This document shows, one piece after another, positions 22,561 through 33,300 of a stretch of DNA of 64,000 bases. The position numbers and the translations under genes were made by a program. The DNA is from Prorocentrum cordatum. Its lineage: Eukaryota; Sar; Dinophyceae; Prorocentrales; Prorocentraceae. Location: the NCBI GenBank assembly GCA_963575745.1, contig CAUYUJ010009413.1, positions 112,001 to 176,000 of the forward strand, in the 5' to 3' direction. How positions within the stretch are numbered: position 1 is the stretch's first letter; every line of letters begins with the position of its first letter. Under the pieces are notes generated by a model, which saw nothing but the letters and a program-made list of their open reading frames with translations, searched no databases and was not told where the DNA came from.

Positions 22561-23555
22561 TCTGGCGCTCTAGCAGGGGCCAAGCGGCCTCAACAAGGGC
22601 CCCGTGCTCGCACGGGAATAAGGCGACAGCGTACGTAGGAAGGCTCAGGGCGACGCGTTGCCCATTTTAGGGATCACTCACAGGAAGCGAGCCCAGTGGC
22701 CTCCACAAGGGCCCAGCGCCCCAGGGAACTAGGCCATTGGCACCGCGGGTCTCTTGGGCCACGTTGGCCCCTGAAGCCCCACGGCGTTCTGCAAGGGGCT
22801 AAGTGCTCCAGCTCCAGTTGGCCCCCTGCTGCTCCTCTTCTTGGAAGATCGAGGTTCAACGTTCCGAAAAAATGCAACTATTTCGAAGATCGTTCCTTCC
22901 AGCGTCAGCCACAGTGCCAGCGCAGCAACGCAGGTATCCTGCTCGGGCAGCAGCCTCAGCCACCGTGCCAGCGCAGCAGCTTGAGCCATCGTGACGGCGC
23001 ATCACCGCCACCTTTGTGCCTGCTACCACCACACTTACCGCTGCAGCCCTGCTACCTCCACAATTCCGACTGACCCTCCGCTACCACCGCAAATCCCATT
23101 TCAGCCCAGCTACCACCACAGTTCCCGCCGCTGCCTGGCGACCACCGCAGTTGCCACCGCAGCTCCCCAACGCCATGCAGTTCCCATTGTAGCCCCCCCT
23201 ACCACCACATCTCCCACTACAGCTTCCCGCTGCCATGCAGCTCCAGTCTTGGACGGGATCATGGTTTATTCGTATGTCCTGCGCGACTAGCCTTCGTCCG
23301 TCAGAAAAAAGCAGAGCAAGCAATGGCAGAATTGACCAACAGAGCTTAGAGAGCAGGTCAAAACCCTAATCCGCCCACCAGCACGCAACATACCATAGCG
23401 CACCAGGTCGCCGCATCGCCAACGCGTGCGCAGTGCTTCTTCGCGCGCGATGGGCAACTCCACAACCAACATGCTTCAAAGAGCCCAAAACCACGCTTGC
23501 GCTTGCCAACGGAGATTTCAGGGAAAGGCCCGCGTGCATTCAATATGTGTTTTTA
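22561..23555. other. Spacer with CCA-rich low complexity
   Basis: Mixed sequence. About 22990-23260 is rich in TACCACCAC and CAGTTCCC-like words. The 99-codon frame there is His/Thr/Pro-rich and not recognisable. Confidence 0.4.
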
Positions 23556-23722
23556 CTTGCCTGGTTGTAAAGTGCCCTTCCTGGTTGTAAAGTGCCCTTC
23601 TCGGATTTTGTAAGCTGGTTGTAAAGTGACCCATCTGGTAGTAAAGTGCGCTTCTGGTCTGGTTGTAAAGTGACCCACACGCCCCCCGGGACCCCCCCCC
23701 CGGGACCCCCCCCCCCCGGGGA
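23556..23722 (-). repeat. Inverted ACTTTACAACCAG array plus C-rich block
   Basis: Five imperfect copies of CTGGTTGTAAAGTG (reverse complement of the 21.9-22.1-kb motif), then CCCCCCGGGACCCCCC repeats. With 21783-22120 it forms a widely spaced inverted arrangement enclosing about 1.4 kb. Confidence 0.85.
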
Positions 23723-24464
23723 AGGGATCAAAGGGAAGGGGCTTCCCTTCGATTCGATTACGACACTGCTCCATTTATCTCTCGCCCACGAGTTTGAGAA
23801 GGAAGCTGCAGGGAAAGGGGACGACTGAGGCGACGACCGACGGAGACGACGACTCGAACAGCCAAGCCCTTCGCACACGCCGACAGGGTCGGCGGATTAT
23901 CGGGGCTCGATGGTCCGCCCCGCCGACGAACGCGCGGATTCGTTATCGGGGGGCCATCGCCGAGCTGTCGGCGATGCATCGGCGGTTCCAAGTCGCGATG
24001 CTTCCTCCCTGAGCTGGTCCCACTCTGTGCAATTGTGATGTGTAAGATCAATCGCCGCCAGTGGCACATCGTCTTCCAAAGTGAAGCAATCTGGCGATCG
24101 AGTGTCAAGCCGGTCGATTGAGGTTGAATGATCCACACGGTGTCAGAAATTGACGCCCGGTTGGGTCGTCACGACAAGAACGTGCCGTATGAATGATACG
24201 ACGCCGCCGCTGCGAACCCGTCAGCGTGCTGCGTTGTTGTCCGGAGACTTGTCTCTTCAACACAGCACCGCGCTGGTGGGTCCCCTACGGCAGCGTGGCA
24301 TTCATTCAGCTTATGCTCCCGCGCGATCTCCTCCAACCTCAACCTCCTGTCCTCTTCCCGTGAAGGGCAAGCTGCATGAAAACATACCTTCGTTGGTCCG
24401 CGTGGGTTCCTTGGGTCGGCTTTGGCCGCCCCCTGGCGGCGCCTCGGGCGCCGCCCCCCAAAGC
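23723..24464. other. Unique spacer, no gene identified
   Basis: Mixed-composition sequence. A short stretch near 24000-24125 is open in one frame but has no recognised motif. Confidence 0.35.
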
Positions 24465-24623
24465 TTAAGTCGGGCGTGTCCCTCTACAGGGGGAATATTC
24501 AAAAATAGTTTAAAAATGTTATGGGGACGATTTTTTTACCATGTTTGATCATTTTGGGGTATTTCTTGAGTATTTTTAATATTTCGTCCAAGCTCCCCCT
24601 GTAGGGGGACACGCCCGACTTAA
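24465..24623. mobile_element. H-family TIR element, short copy H1
   Basis: 159-bp element with ends TTAAGTCGGGCGTGTCCC and GGGACACGCCCGACTTAA, inverted over about 30 bp. Each end contains a fold-back (CCCTCTACAGGGGG and CCCCCTGTAGGGGG). A perfect 8-bp target duplication, CCCAAAGC, lies at 24457-24464 and 24624-24631. The interior is AT-rich (TTTGGGGTATTTCTTGAGTA), matching the interior ends of H2. No coding capacity. An 8-bp duplication is known for several DNA-transposon superfamilies, so the superfamily is not assigned. Confidence 0.95.
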
Positions 24624-24720
24624 CCCAAAGCGCGGAGCGCGCCGGGGGAGAGGGGCCCAGCGCCGTCCGACCCGAGAAATCCGCGCGGAACTCCGACTGT
24701 TCATGGTGTCCCAGGGGACG

Positions 24721-25037
24721 CTTGGCATCGCTCGGACGTGTGTTTTTTTTCCTTCGGGGAGTACCATCGAGGAGCCTTCCAGCCAGCAGAAACAAAGCAG
24801 TGGTTGTGGTCATTTTCGTTAAGCTTGGCACCAGGGAAGTGACCACAACCACTGGTTCTTTTTCGGCCGGCTTGAAGGCGGCGCAAACAAGAAGCAGTGG
24901 CTGTGGTAATTTTCCCGTCCCGCAGTTTTTTTCTCCTTCGGCGAGGACCATCGAGGAACATCCTTGATCATTTCGCGGAAAAGCCATGCACGAAACCGAA
25001 AAGGGCACATCGAATGGACGTCCGAGCGATGGCCAGG
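24721..25037. mobile_element. TIR element family M8, copy 1, with internal insertion
   Basis: Begins CTTGGCATCGCTCGGACGTG and ends GGACGTCCGAGCGATGGCCA, an inverted pair shared with 61384-61512. It is longer than that copy because about 175 bp lie between two diverged direct repeats (about 24750-24777 and 24925-24953, CCTTCGG then ACCATCGAGGA). The insert contains its own inverted pair (CAGTGGTTGTGGTCA and TGACCACAACCACTG). Candidate flanking duplication ACG. Confidence 0.7.
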
Positions 25038-25204
25038 ACGAGTCGAAGGGTCCAGGGGCTGGCGACTCGAAAAGGCAGAGGGGTCAGAGGTTTGGGTGCG
25101 CCGCTTCTGATTTTTTGTTTTCGGGCGTGGCCGGAGCCAGAATTTATTTCTCGCGAGGTAAACTGCCTGAACTGAACTGAACTGAACAGACTGGTCGCAC
25201 CCGT

Positions 25205-25580
25205 TACGCGACGGGTTTGTTCTAGGCCACCAAGGGCGCAACCTAATGGCGCAACCGATCGGAGACGGTTTTATTCTCGGCAGCCGAGGGCGCAACCGAT
25301 GGCGCAAACGATAGGAGACGGTTCTATTCTCGGCCGCCGAGGACGCAACCAATGGCGCAAACGATCGGAAACGGTTTTATTCTCGGCCGCCGAGGGCGCA
25401 TCCGATGGCGCAAACGATAGGAGACGGTTCTATTCTCGGCCGCCGAGGGCGCAACCGATGGCGCAACCGATAGGAGACGGTTCTATCCTCGGCCGCCGAG
25501 GGCGCAACCGATGACGCAACCGATAGGCGACGGTTGTCTTCTCAGCCGCCGAGAGCACAACTTATGGCGCAACCGATAGG
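25205..25580. repeat. 53-bp minisatellite
   Basis: About seven units of 53 bp (GGAGACGGTT at 25261 and 25314). Units contain GGCGCAACCGATAGGAGACG and TATTCTCGGCCGCCGAGGGC. A (GGA)/(GAC) tract follows at about 25585-25690. Confidence 0.9.
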
Positions 25581-25690
25581 GAAGCGAGCTGCAGCAGGAG
25601 GAAGACGAGGAAGACGAGGAGGATGAGGAGGAGGACGAGGACGACGACGACGACGATCAGGATGGGGAGGAGGACGGGGAGGAATACGAA

Positions 25691-26545
25691 TAGTACGAGG
25701 ACGAAGTGTGGGCATTCGAATGCGTGCTGGGCTATGCCCGAGTTCTGCTCGCCGCTTGGGCTGGCGGTTGGGCCCAAGCGGCGAACTGTCTTATGATTTT
25801 GTTACTTTGCGTATGATTATCAAGCGCTTGGCCCGTTGAGCCCAACTAAGCAGCGTGGCAGCCGTGCCCAAACAGGTGAAGCAAGAGATGGCGGCGGCCT
25901 TGCAATGAGGAGGCGCGCGAAGAGGGGGACCGTCGGCGAGCATGGCGACCCGCGGGGAGTAGCGAGCGTTAGCGCCGTGAGATAGCTCGGCCGAGGGCGC
26001 GGCCTACTGCAGTTGCGCTGTGGTGGGTTGACCTCCCGTAACTGAGCCATTAGTGGGCCCTGGGAATGACAAGGCAGCTTCTTACAGGCTTCGTTGTCCA
26101 GTGCGTGTTGCTGGTTTCAGCGCAGTTGTGTTCCAGGCTCCGTCGCCGTTTTTCTTCCGATTCCGGTTCTGGCTCCAACCCCAGAGCCGTTATGTGCAGT
26201 CTTTGGGGGCATTTTGCGTTGCGTACCGGTCCCATGTTCTAGGAAGTTGGCAAGAAAACAATAACATCATGGCAAGATAATTGCATAACAAATAAGGGCA
26301 AGAAGCAATAAACTAATGGCAGGAAATCAATCAGATAATGCTCTACGTGCGTTTTCGAGGATCACTGCAAGAGAGCAACTGCTCTTTGCCTTCCCCGGGG
26401 CCCACCGAGCCTGCACCGCACGCCCTGTGGAGCGCAGCTCCAGGCCGCTCTCCAAAGTGGGTGGGGTCGGGGCCGGAGGCTCGCGCCGCATCGCCGATGC
26501 ATCGGCGCTGCGGCTCGATCGAGAGCCCGATCATCTCCATCAGCA
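25691..26545. other. Spacer
   Basis: Unique sequence. From about 26440 it holds a copy of a dispersed word (GCCGCATCGCCGATGCATCG) also seen at 26930-27000, 41880-41910 and, diverged, at 6290. No gene recognised. Confidence 0.35.
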
Positions 26546-26690
26546 TCCTCCTCCTCCTCCTCCTCCTCCTCCGCCTCCTCCTCCTCCTCCTCCTCCTCCT
26601 CCTCCCCCTCCTCCCCCTCCTCCTCCTCCTCCTCCTCCTCCTCCTCCTCCTCCTCCTCCTCCTCCTCCTCCCCCTCCTCCTCCTCCGCAC
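26546..26690. repeat. CTC microsatellite
   Basis: Nearly pure (CTC)n of about 145 bp, pyrimidines on the + strand. A second tract of about 40 bp lies at 26875-26915. The CGATCGAGAGCCCGA word precedes the first and follows the second. Confidence 0.92.
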
Positions 26691-26915
26691 CCAGCCGTGG
26701 TAGGGGGGCGGGTGGGAGCAATGTGCCCTTAGGCCACGCGTGGTCCTTCCCAGGACGGGTCGAACCACGGCGCCCGCTAGAGGGGAAGTCGTCGCAGTAT
26801 AGGTCGGCCCTCCGCGCTCGCCAGAGGCCCGAGGCTGTGGATTTCGTCGACACCTCTCTGATGCGTCTGCCGCCGCCGCCTCCTCCTCCTCCTCCTCCTC
26901 CTCCTCCTCCTCCTC

Positions 26916-27840
26916 GATCGAGAGCCCGACCTTGCCCATCAGCATCCCCGATGTATCGGCGATGCTGCGCGATCCTCCGAGCCGTCTGCCGGCCCATTCT
27001 GGCGACCTCCAGCAGATCGAGAGAATGTGCATACGCGTACGAGGTTTGTCTTCATAACTTTTCTTCCTGGAGTTGGCGGTGCAAGCGATGGGGACGGTTG
27101 CGCTGGAGAGCGTGTGGCCGAGATTTGATTAGGTGGAGAGGGCCACAGAAGAAGCGATATGGCTTCCGCGTCATTCCAATATGGATGCCCCAGTTCCCCA
27201 AGACAGCGCATAAGTGACCCCTCCTCCTCTCCCTGATCTTGCCTCTGCATCAGATGTTGCCACGCGCATGCGCTTGAGGTGGGGTGATGCCCAAAAGAAC
27301 AACTGATATTTTGTCCAGGGATTGCAACCGTCCCATGCATCTGCGAAACGCCCCACAGGTTGGACGAATACATAGAGGTGCCCTTGCAGCAACATGAATG
27401 TCTCACGAGCCGCACATCATCTATCTCGCTTTGCCGCCGCCCCCCTCCTCAGATTGCTTGGTGGGTTTGTTAGTTGTCTTGTCGGTTTGCTTGCTTGCAT
27501 TTCGCTTGATTGGCTTGTTGATTGGTAGTCGTTTAGAGCTGTTTGTTGGCTGGCTGGTTGCGCGCGTTTCTTACATAATATTAGAGGTGGTGGCCTTAGG
27601 AACGCGCTGCCGTTGTGAATTGTGACGGTTTGCGGCTTTGGCAATGCGCACACCTAGCTATTCAGGAGAATTGAGCAGATTCCCAGGAAACGACGGGATG
27701 GCCGAAAGGCGCCCACTCCGAACACAGATCCCAATACAGAACAGAGCAGATGGTCTGCAATGGAAAGGGGTGGCGCTTCCGGGAAGCCTGCGTGGCGCGG
27801 GCTCGTTGCCGAGAAACGGCAGCTCCGAAGACGCCATTTT
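26916..27840. other. Spacer, no gene identified
   Basis: Mixed sequence, TTG-rich at about 27450-27560. Frames over 60 codons lack recognisable features. Confidence 0.35.
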
Positions 27841-28576
27841 CCAGTCATTTGCGAGGGGGTGCGGCCTCGGAGCGCGAGTTTTGGGTGGTGTGCACGGGAT
27901 TCTGGCCTGGGGATCGCGATCCTTGCTTACCAGCCTCGAGCTTATTCCTATCCCTAAGATCGACACGCCAAAAGGCGATGACAATCTTAGGGATGCGCCC
28001 TCAAAAAATAAGGGAATCCCTAAGATTGGCATCGTGATAAGGAGATGCCCAGCATAGGGATAGGGATATTCTCCAGGCTGGTAACTTGCGTCATTTACAA
28101 TGGACTGCGGCCTCGGGAGTGTCAGGGCGTATGAGCTAGTTTGCAAGGACTGGTGGTCTCGGGGACGCAGTGCCATGTGTCAAGTTTGTGTCATTGTAGG
28201 AAAGGTTCTGGGCCCGGCAGCGCAAGCCAGGTGCACATGTATTCGGGATTGTGGCGTCGGCAGCGCGGGCCTTGCGTGATGTTCACGGGGCTGTGGCTTC
28301 GGAACCCTTCATGCTGCTGTACACGGATTTTTTTCGTTGGCCCGAACCCTTAGTGATTTTAACGGGCTGTGGTTTGGGAGCGCGAATATAGTATACTTTA
28401 CAATTGATTGTGGCTTGGGGAGCGGGGGTCTGGGAGCGGGAGTCTGGCGTAAATTACCAGGGATTGCTGCTTCGGGAGCGCGAATCTGGTGCATTTGCGA
28501 TCGATTGTTGGCTCGCGAGCGCGAGCCAGGCATACTTCACGATGAAGCGTGGCTTGGGAAGGGTGAGCCTGGTATA
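27841..28576. repeat. Degenerate tandem repeat, about 40-55 bp
   Basis: Imperfect copies of GATTGTGGCTTGGGGAGCG, then a GCGCGAATCTGG-like part and TATACTTTACAATT. Copies are clearest at 28360-28576. Confidence 0.65.
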
Positions 28577-28732
28577 CAGTCGACCCGCAGAGTAAGGATA
28601 GGCATCCCTCCCAAGGGTGCCCTTGCATCCCCTTGGACGCGTTCGTTGGCCGCGCCCCGCTCGAAACGCTTCGAAATGGGCGTCCAAGGGCCTTGCATAC
28701 TTATCGCGCATCCTTACTCTGCGGGTTGACTG
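28577..28732. mobile_element. CAGTC-ended MITE (family M4), copy 1
   Basis: 156 bp. Ends CAGTCGACCCGCAGAGTAAG and CTTACTCTGCGGGTTGACTG are inverted (22 of 23 bases), flanked by TA on both sides. TA duplication and CAGTC ends are typical of Tc1/mariner/pogo-type elements; the class is inferred from the ends only. It shares GGGCGTCCAAG and TTGCAT with the copy at 50238-50407. Confidence 0.85.
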
Positions 28733-29074
28733 TACAGGGCAGTTTTTAATACATAGGATTAAACAAAAAAACATGGGATTTGTAATACATGGTTAATGTA
28801 TGAATAAACGTATGCATGAACTCATCGTTTTTTTAATGCTAAAGCCCTGCATGTTTGAAACATTATCCGCACCCGGAGCATGCATTAAAAACGGCACTGT
28901 AATTTATTTAGGGGTTGCTGTCTCGGGTTGTCTCGGGATCGTACTCTTGCGAGTCGGAGAACCCCTTAGCGGGGAGGGCGCTAGGCCACGTGCCGGCCTC
29001 TCCCCGCCTCGCGCGGAGCTGCCGTCGGGCCAGCAGCGGACCCAGAGAGGAGAAACCACTGCGTGTCGCTATGA
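28733..29074. other. Spacer
   Basis: AT-rich at its start (about 28740-28900), then GC-rich. No feature recognised. Confidence 0.35.
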
Positions 29075-29335
29075 GGTGTGAATTTGGTCCAGCGTGGACC
29101 CCAAACAGTGTGTCTCTAACAAGTGGTCGTTTTTACTGGTTGTTTTGCCGATTCGGCGCGGGCCCTCGCACCGCTCCCCCCCCTCCCCCCCCCCATGGAA
29201 GTGTGAATTCTGTCCAGCGTGGACCCCAAGCGGTGTGATTCCAACAAGTGGTCGTTTTTACTAGTTGGTTTGCCGCTCGGCGCGGGCCCTCGCACCGCCC
29301 CCCCCCCTCCCCCCCCCCCCATGGAGTTGACCTTG
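29075..29335. repeat. Tandem duplication, about 130 bp, with poly-C
   Basis: Two copies (about 29085-29210 and 29213-29335) contain AACAAGTGGTCGTTTTTACT and GGCGCGGGCCCTCGCACCG. Each ends in a long C-run before ATGGA. Confidence 0.9.
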
Positions 29336-29489
29336 GCCGTTTTTGGAGCCAGGTTTTCAGGCAAGCGGAGTCTCCCCCACAGGACACCCTGTCGCAAACA
29401 GTCGCCCTAAGCAGAGGTCCGGAGCCAGACCCCCCCCCCTTCCCCCCCTTGCCGCCCAATGTCGAAATGCCGAATAAAAAAAAACGTTC

Positions 29490-29615
29490 ACCAAGCTATA
29501 TTGTGCAACCTATGTGGAGCAATCTATGTGGTACAGCAAGTGTGCCGACGTCCGTGTGGTGTCATCTATGTGTTGCAATCGTAATGGTGCAACATATGTT
29601 GTGCAATCTGTGATT
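29490..29615 (-). repeat. Degenerate 14-bp repeat
   Basis: Words such as GTGCAACCTATGTGGAGCAA and GCAATCTATGTGG are the reverse complement of the array at 60600-60765. Confidence 0.6.
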
Positions 29616-29737
29616 GGGGGAACAGAAGTGCTTCAGGGAACAGGACGGCCTCGTCCTCGCAGCCTGTTGGCCCCCAGGTGGGTTGGCAGATTTCTGCTAC
29701 TCTTCGTGTGTGCGCGCTCTGATCTTGCATGGTCCAT

Positions 29738-29847
29738 GCTTGACATCGCTCGGACGTGCGCCTGCGAGGACCATCGCGGAGCATCATCTTGCGAGAGAAG
29801 CGCACGACATCGAAACATGCAATGGTAATGGACGTCCGATCGATGGC
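29738..29847. mobile_element. TIR element family M8, copy 2
   Basis: About 110 bp, starting CTTGACATCGCTCGGACGTG and ending GGACGTCCGATCGATGG. The interior has GAGGACCATCGCGGAGCATC, as in the 24.7-kb and 61.4-kb copies. Confidence 0.65.
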
Positions 29848-30345
29848 GAGTTGTTTGCCCCATGGCAGTTGGTGTTTGTCTGGCCGACACGCGCAAGGCA
29901 GCTAAGAGTATCGTGTCGAGCAATGTGAGCATTCCGCTGAGAGCCTCCAAGAGCCTGCGGACGACAGTAAGGCGCCTCGGCTGGGCATGTTGCCTGGAGG
30001 AGCAGGAGGAGCAGGAGAAGCCCGAGCGGGATGGTGAGGGGGAGGGCGAGGGCTTCGTAGCCTGGGGAACGAGGAGGACTATGAGGAGGACGTGGTGGGG
30101 GATTCGGAGGAAGAGGAGAGGCATATGAGCGAAGCAAAGAAAATTGATCCGGAGCTAGAGGAGAGGCATGTGTCATGGGGGACTCAGTGCAAGAGGAGAG
30201 GCATGTGAGTCTGTGAGCGAAGCAGAGAACACGGATTCGGCTGCGCTGACGTTCTTGTGCGCAAGTTGCCCGCATAAGGTCGCGCACATGCGCCCTCCTC
30301 TTCAGTGTGGCGTGCCGCGTTGGCGGCCCGCGTAAGCCAACGCGT
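29848..30345. other. Spacer with dispersed repeat
   Basis: Unrecognised sequence. Positions 30252-30345 hold TGCGCAAGTTGCCCGCATAA and GGCGTGCCGCGTTGGC, a repeat also found near 59570-59660 and, diverged, near 49203-49300. Confidence 0.45.
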
Positions 30346-33300
30346 AGCGGGTTGGAAGGGAGGAGGTGTAAGAACAGCAGCGGCAGTGCTGGATCGGGGT
30401 GTATTTTGACCGCCCAGTTTCAGTTGTCATTGTTGTTGCGATGGCGAGCGATGACGCCATCCAGTTCGTCTTAAGATTGTTCTCTATCCGCCAGTGGACT
30501 AGTTTGCCCGATCAGCATACTTCATATTTCATTCCAAGAGCCAACAACAACCATACATCGTTTTCCAATAACCAACAACAGTTTGAGGATTATTCGATAC
30601 ATCGGCAACAACGACCCAACACATACTCGAGGACAAAGTGCACTACGAACAGCGACGTAAGAGACAAGCGCTATACCACGGGGCTGGCGATATCCCTGCC
30701 AGACCACGGAGGCGGGAAAAACAACACAGGAAAACCCACTGCTACCAAGCAGGCTTAGTTTGTTCATACGGGGGAGAAACACCCGTCTGACACTCATCCC
30801 ACAACATGGGCAATAGGGTCAATATGCCACATGCAGCAGGGAGTTTTACCAACACATCGCCAGATTCGCGGAGCACCTCAAATCTACACCCGCTTGCGCG
30901 ACACTGTTGTGCAATGTGGCCCTTCGACTACCCGAACAGGACTTCAATACCGACCATATACGAATAAACGCCACGCAAAGGGGGACGGACATTCAAGCAG
31001 GATTGTTTGAGAACCGCTGGTGCGTGCGCAGGTACACGACAGACGTCCCGGTGACCTACTGCACGGATACAAGAACCCACATCAACACCGTATCATGACA
31101 ACGATGGACCCAAACCAACTTTGGTCAGGGGCGATGGGGGCAAAACCAAAATCATGTTCAGTCTCAACATACATAGTGCGGAAAGAAGTGGCGGAAACAT
31201 GCAACAATGAAAAGGTACTTTGCCACCCACGGGGACGCAGGTTCACATGCTCGCTATCGGCTTTGCCAACCACGAGAACAATGGTGACTTGACTAATTGA
31301 GACAACATCGGGTGGTGGATTGACCAGAAGCGCTGGGGGCACGCGGCCGCCATCGTGGCCGAACCACCATTCAAAACATGAAGCGAAGGAAGAACAATAT
31401 GCGCAGCCCCCAGCAGCGCCCATTTATTTCAGCGGGCGGCACTTGGAGTTCGCACTACACCGTTCACCGATACATGCTGGGCCAGGTCGACAGGAAACCC
31501 ACGACCCTCGCGTTCGCATCCCGCGCCCCAAGCACAGCGTGGCGGGTGCGCCCGGGAACTGCATATGCAACCGCGGGCGAGAACCCCCCCTGCCCGCTGC
31601 CGGAGAGGAACCAGGATGGAGCATGGCAGAGCCACGCCGCGAAGGCCTACCCGACCGACGCGTGTTTCCTCATTGCAGGCGCCGTCTGCAAAGCGACGAT
31701 GCAAACGCGGGCGCGCCAGAACGACGCAGACGCATGCCCCCGCCCCCGCCCCCCGAGCAGCATCGCGATTGCTGCGCCCCGATGCGCCCCCGCTGCGACT
31801 TCAACCGCAGCACGGATTGCGCGGCGCGCCGACATCTCCGACCGGAATAATTCACAAGTTCGGCACCTTTTCAATCCAGCAGCTTCTCGGGCACCGTCCG
31901 TCGTGCAGGGGCGACGCAGGGTCGGGCGACGCGCTTCCGCGCGCCACCCTGTTGGCGTGCGCCAGCGCAGCAGTCGCGCCCTTCCCCCCCGCCCCGACTC
32001 CGACCTTTCTTCTTTCCGCCGCCGCTGGCCTCGGCAGTTGGCAGCCGGCAGCGACGCCCAGCAACGGGGGCAATGTATCATGCCGGGCCAGTGGGCAGCC
32101 CGCTGGCCATGGTGGAATTTCGCCGTCCACGCCGATCTTCCTCCGCCGCGCCCTCGCCATGCACCGCGTGCCGCGACCCGCGCAGCCCGCCGCCCCCCTG
32201 GCCCGCCGCCGACGCGCGGGCGCGTGGGGGGGGGGGCCCGCGACCTGCGGCGAATACCAATCCGCGTCAACGCCCACGCGCGGCTCGCAGCGCGCGACCG
32301 CGCGCCCTGGGCGCGCGTGACCGCGCCTGTCCATCCCGCTGACGCTTGCCGCCAGCGCCTGCAGGCCATGGGGGGGGGGGGGGCTGCGACGCCGGGCAGC
32401 CAGCCTGCGCCCATTGCCGACGCGGGGCCCATCTGGCCGAGCCTCGCTGGCCGCCGCTGCAGCGTCGAGGCGGCAGGCGACTTGTAGTCTCTTGGCGCGC
32501 GCGCCCACGCGCTTAGATTTCGGGCGCAGCGCCGTCGAGGCGACCGTCGTGACAAAGCGCCTCGCGGGAGAGGGCCAGTCCTCGCGGATCGAGACGAGCG
32601 CGGGGGCGCAGGGGGCACGAGCCAGACTACCAACAACACTAACGTCTTCCGTCCCCCCCCCCCCCCCCCCGCCCACCCGCCCGCCGGCCGCTTCTCTTCG
32701 CGGCCCTCGACCCGGCGCGAGTCGCGCTTCATGCGGCAGGTTCGGCCAAAGGAACCACGGGGAAACGACAGCTCGGACGAACGTCGCGGCAGGGGCCCAC
32801 GAACCGCCAGGGCCGGAGCAGATCGACCACGACATGGAACAGCCCCGAGATCTTGGGCCTGAGAGAATCTGCAATGGCGACATCAAAGTGCGCGACTACT
32901 GGGCGTCTAGACCCGACTGGGCTACCGCGCCGAAGTTCGCGCGGCCGTCAATGTCTTGCTTTCGCGCGCCTACGTGGACATCGGCGCCCTCAGCGCGGAG
33001 CGCATCGGGGCCTTCGACCCTCCGCGACCAGAGAACGACCGGGACGCCTGATCGCCATCGAGGACCTGCAGCGCCGGCTGCCCGCACAAGTTGGGCGACG
33101 TGCGCCGCGCGTTCACCTGCGCGCCCAAAGGGGGCGGCCCCGTGGAGGCGAGCACCGGGGCGGTCAAGAAGGTCTCGCAATCCCAGGTTGCACCCCACCA
33201 GCTGTCATATTCACATACATGCATAGTTATGTGGTTGGGTGCCGTGTGCATGGCCCCCATGAGCATCACTCGCTATTGCGGGACCTTATGCGAGCACCGC

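Noticed and set aside
22978-22994. Reverse-strand spliced-leader relic (CTTGAGCCA)
   Set aside because: Only nine bases match and the rest does not; matches of this length are expected by chance. The same applies near 60124.
24465-24631. Bacterial-type terminator hairpins
   Set aside because: The CCCCCTACAGGGGG fold-backs belong to the TIRs of a eukaryotic transposable element; nothing prokaryotic is present.
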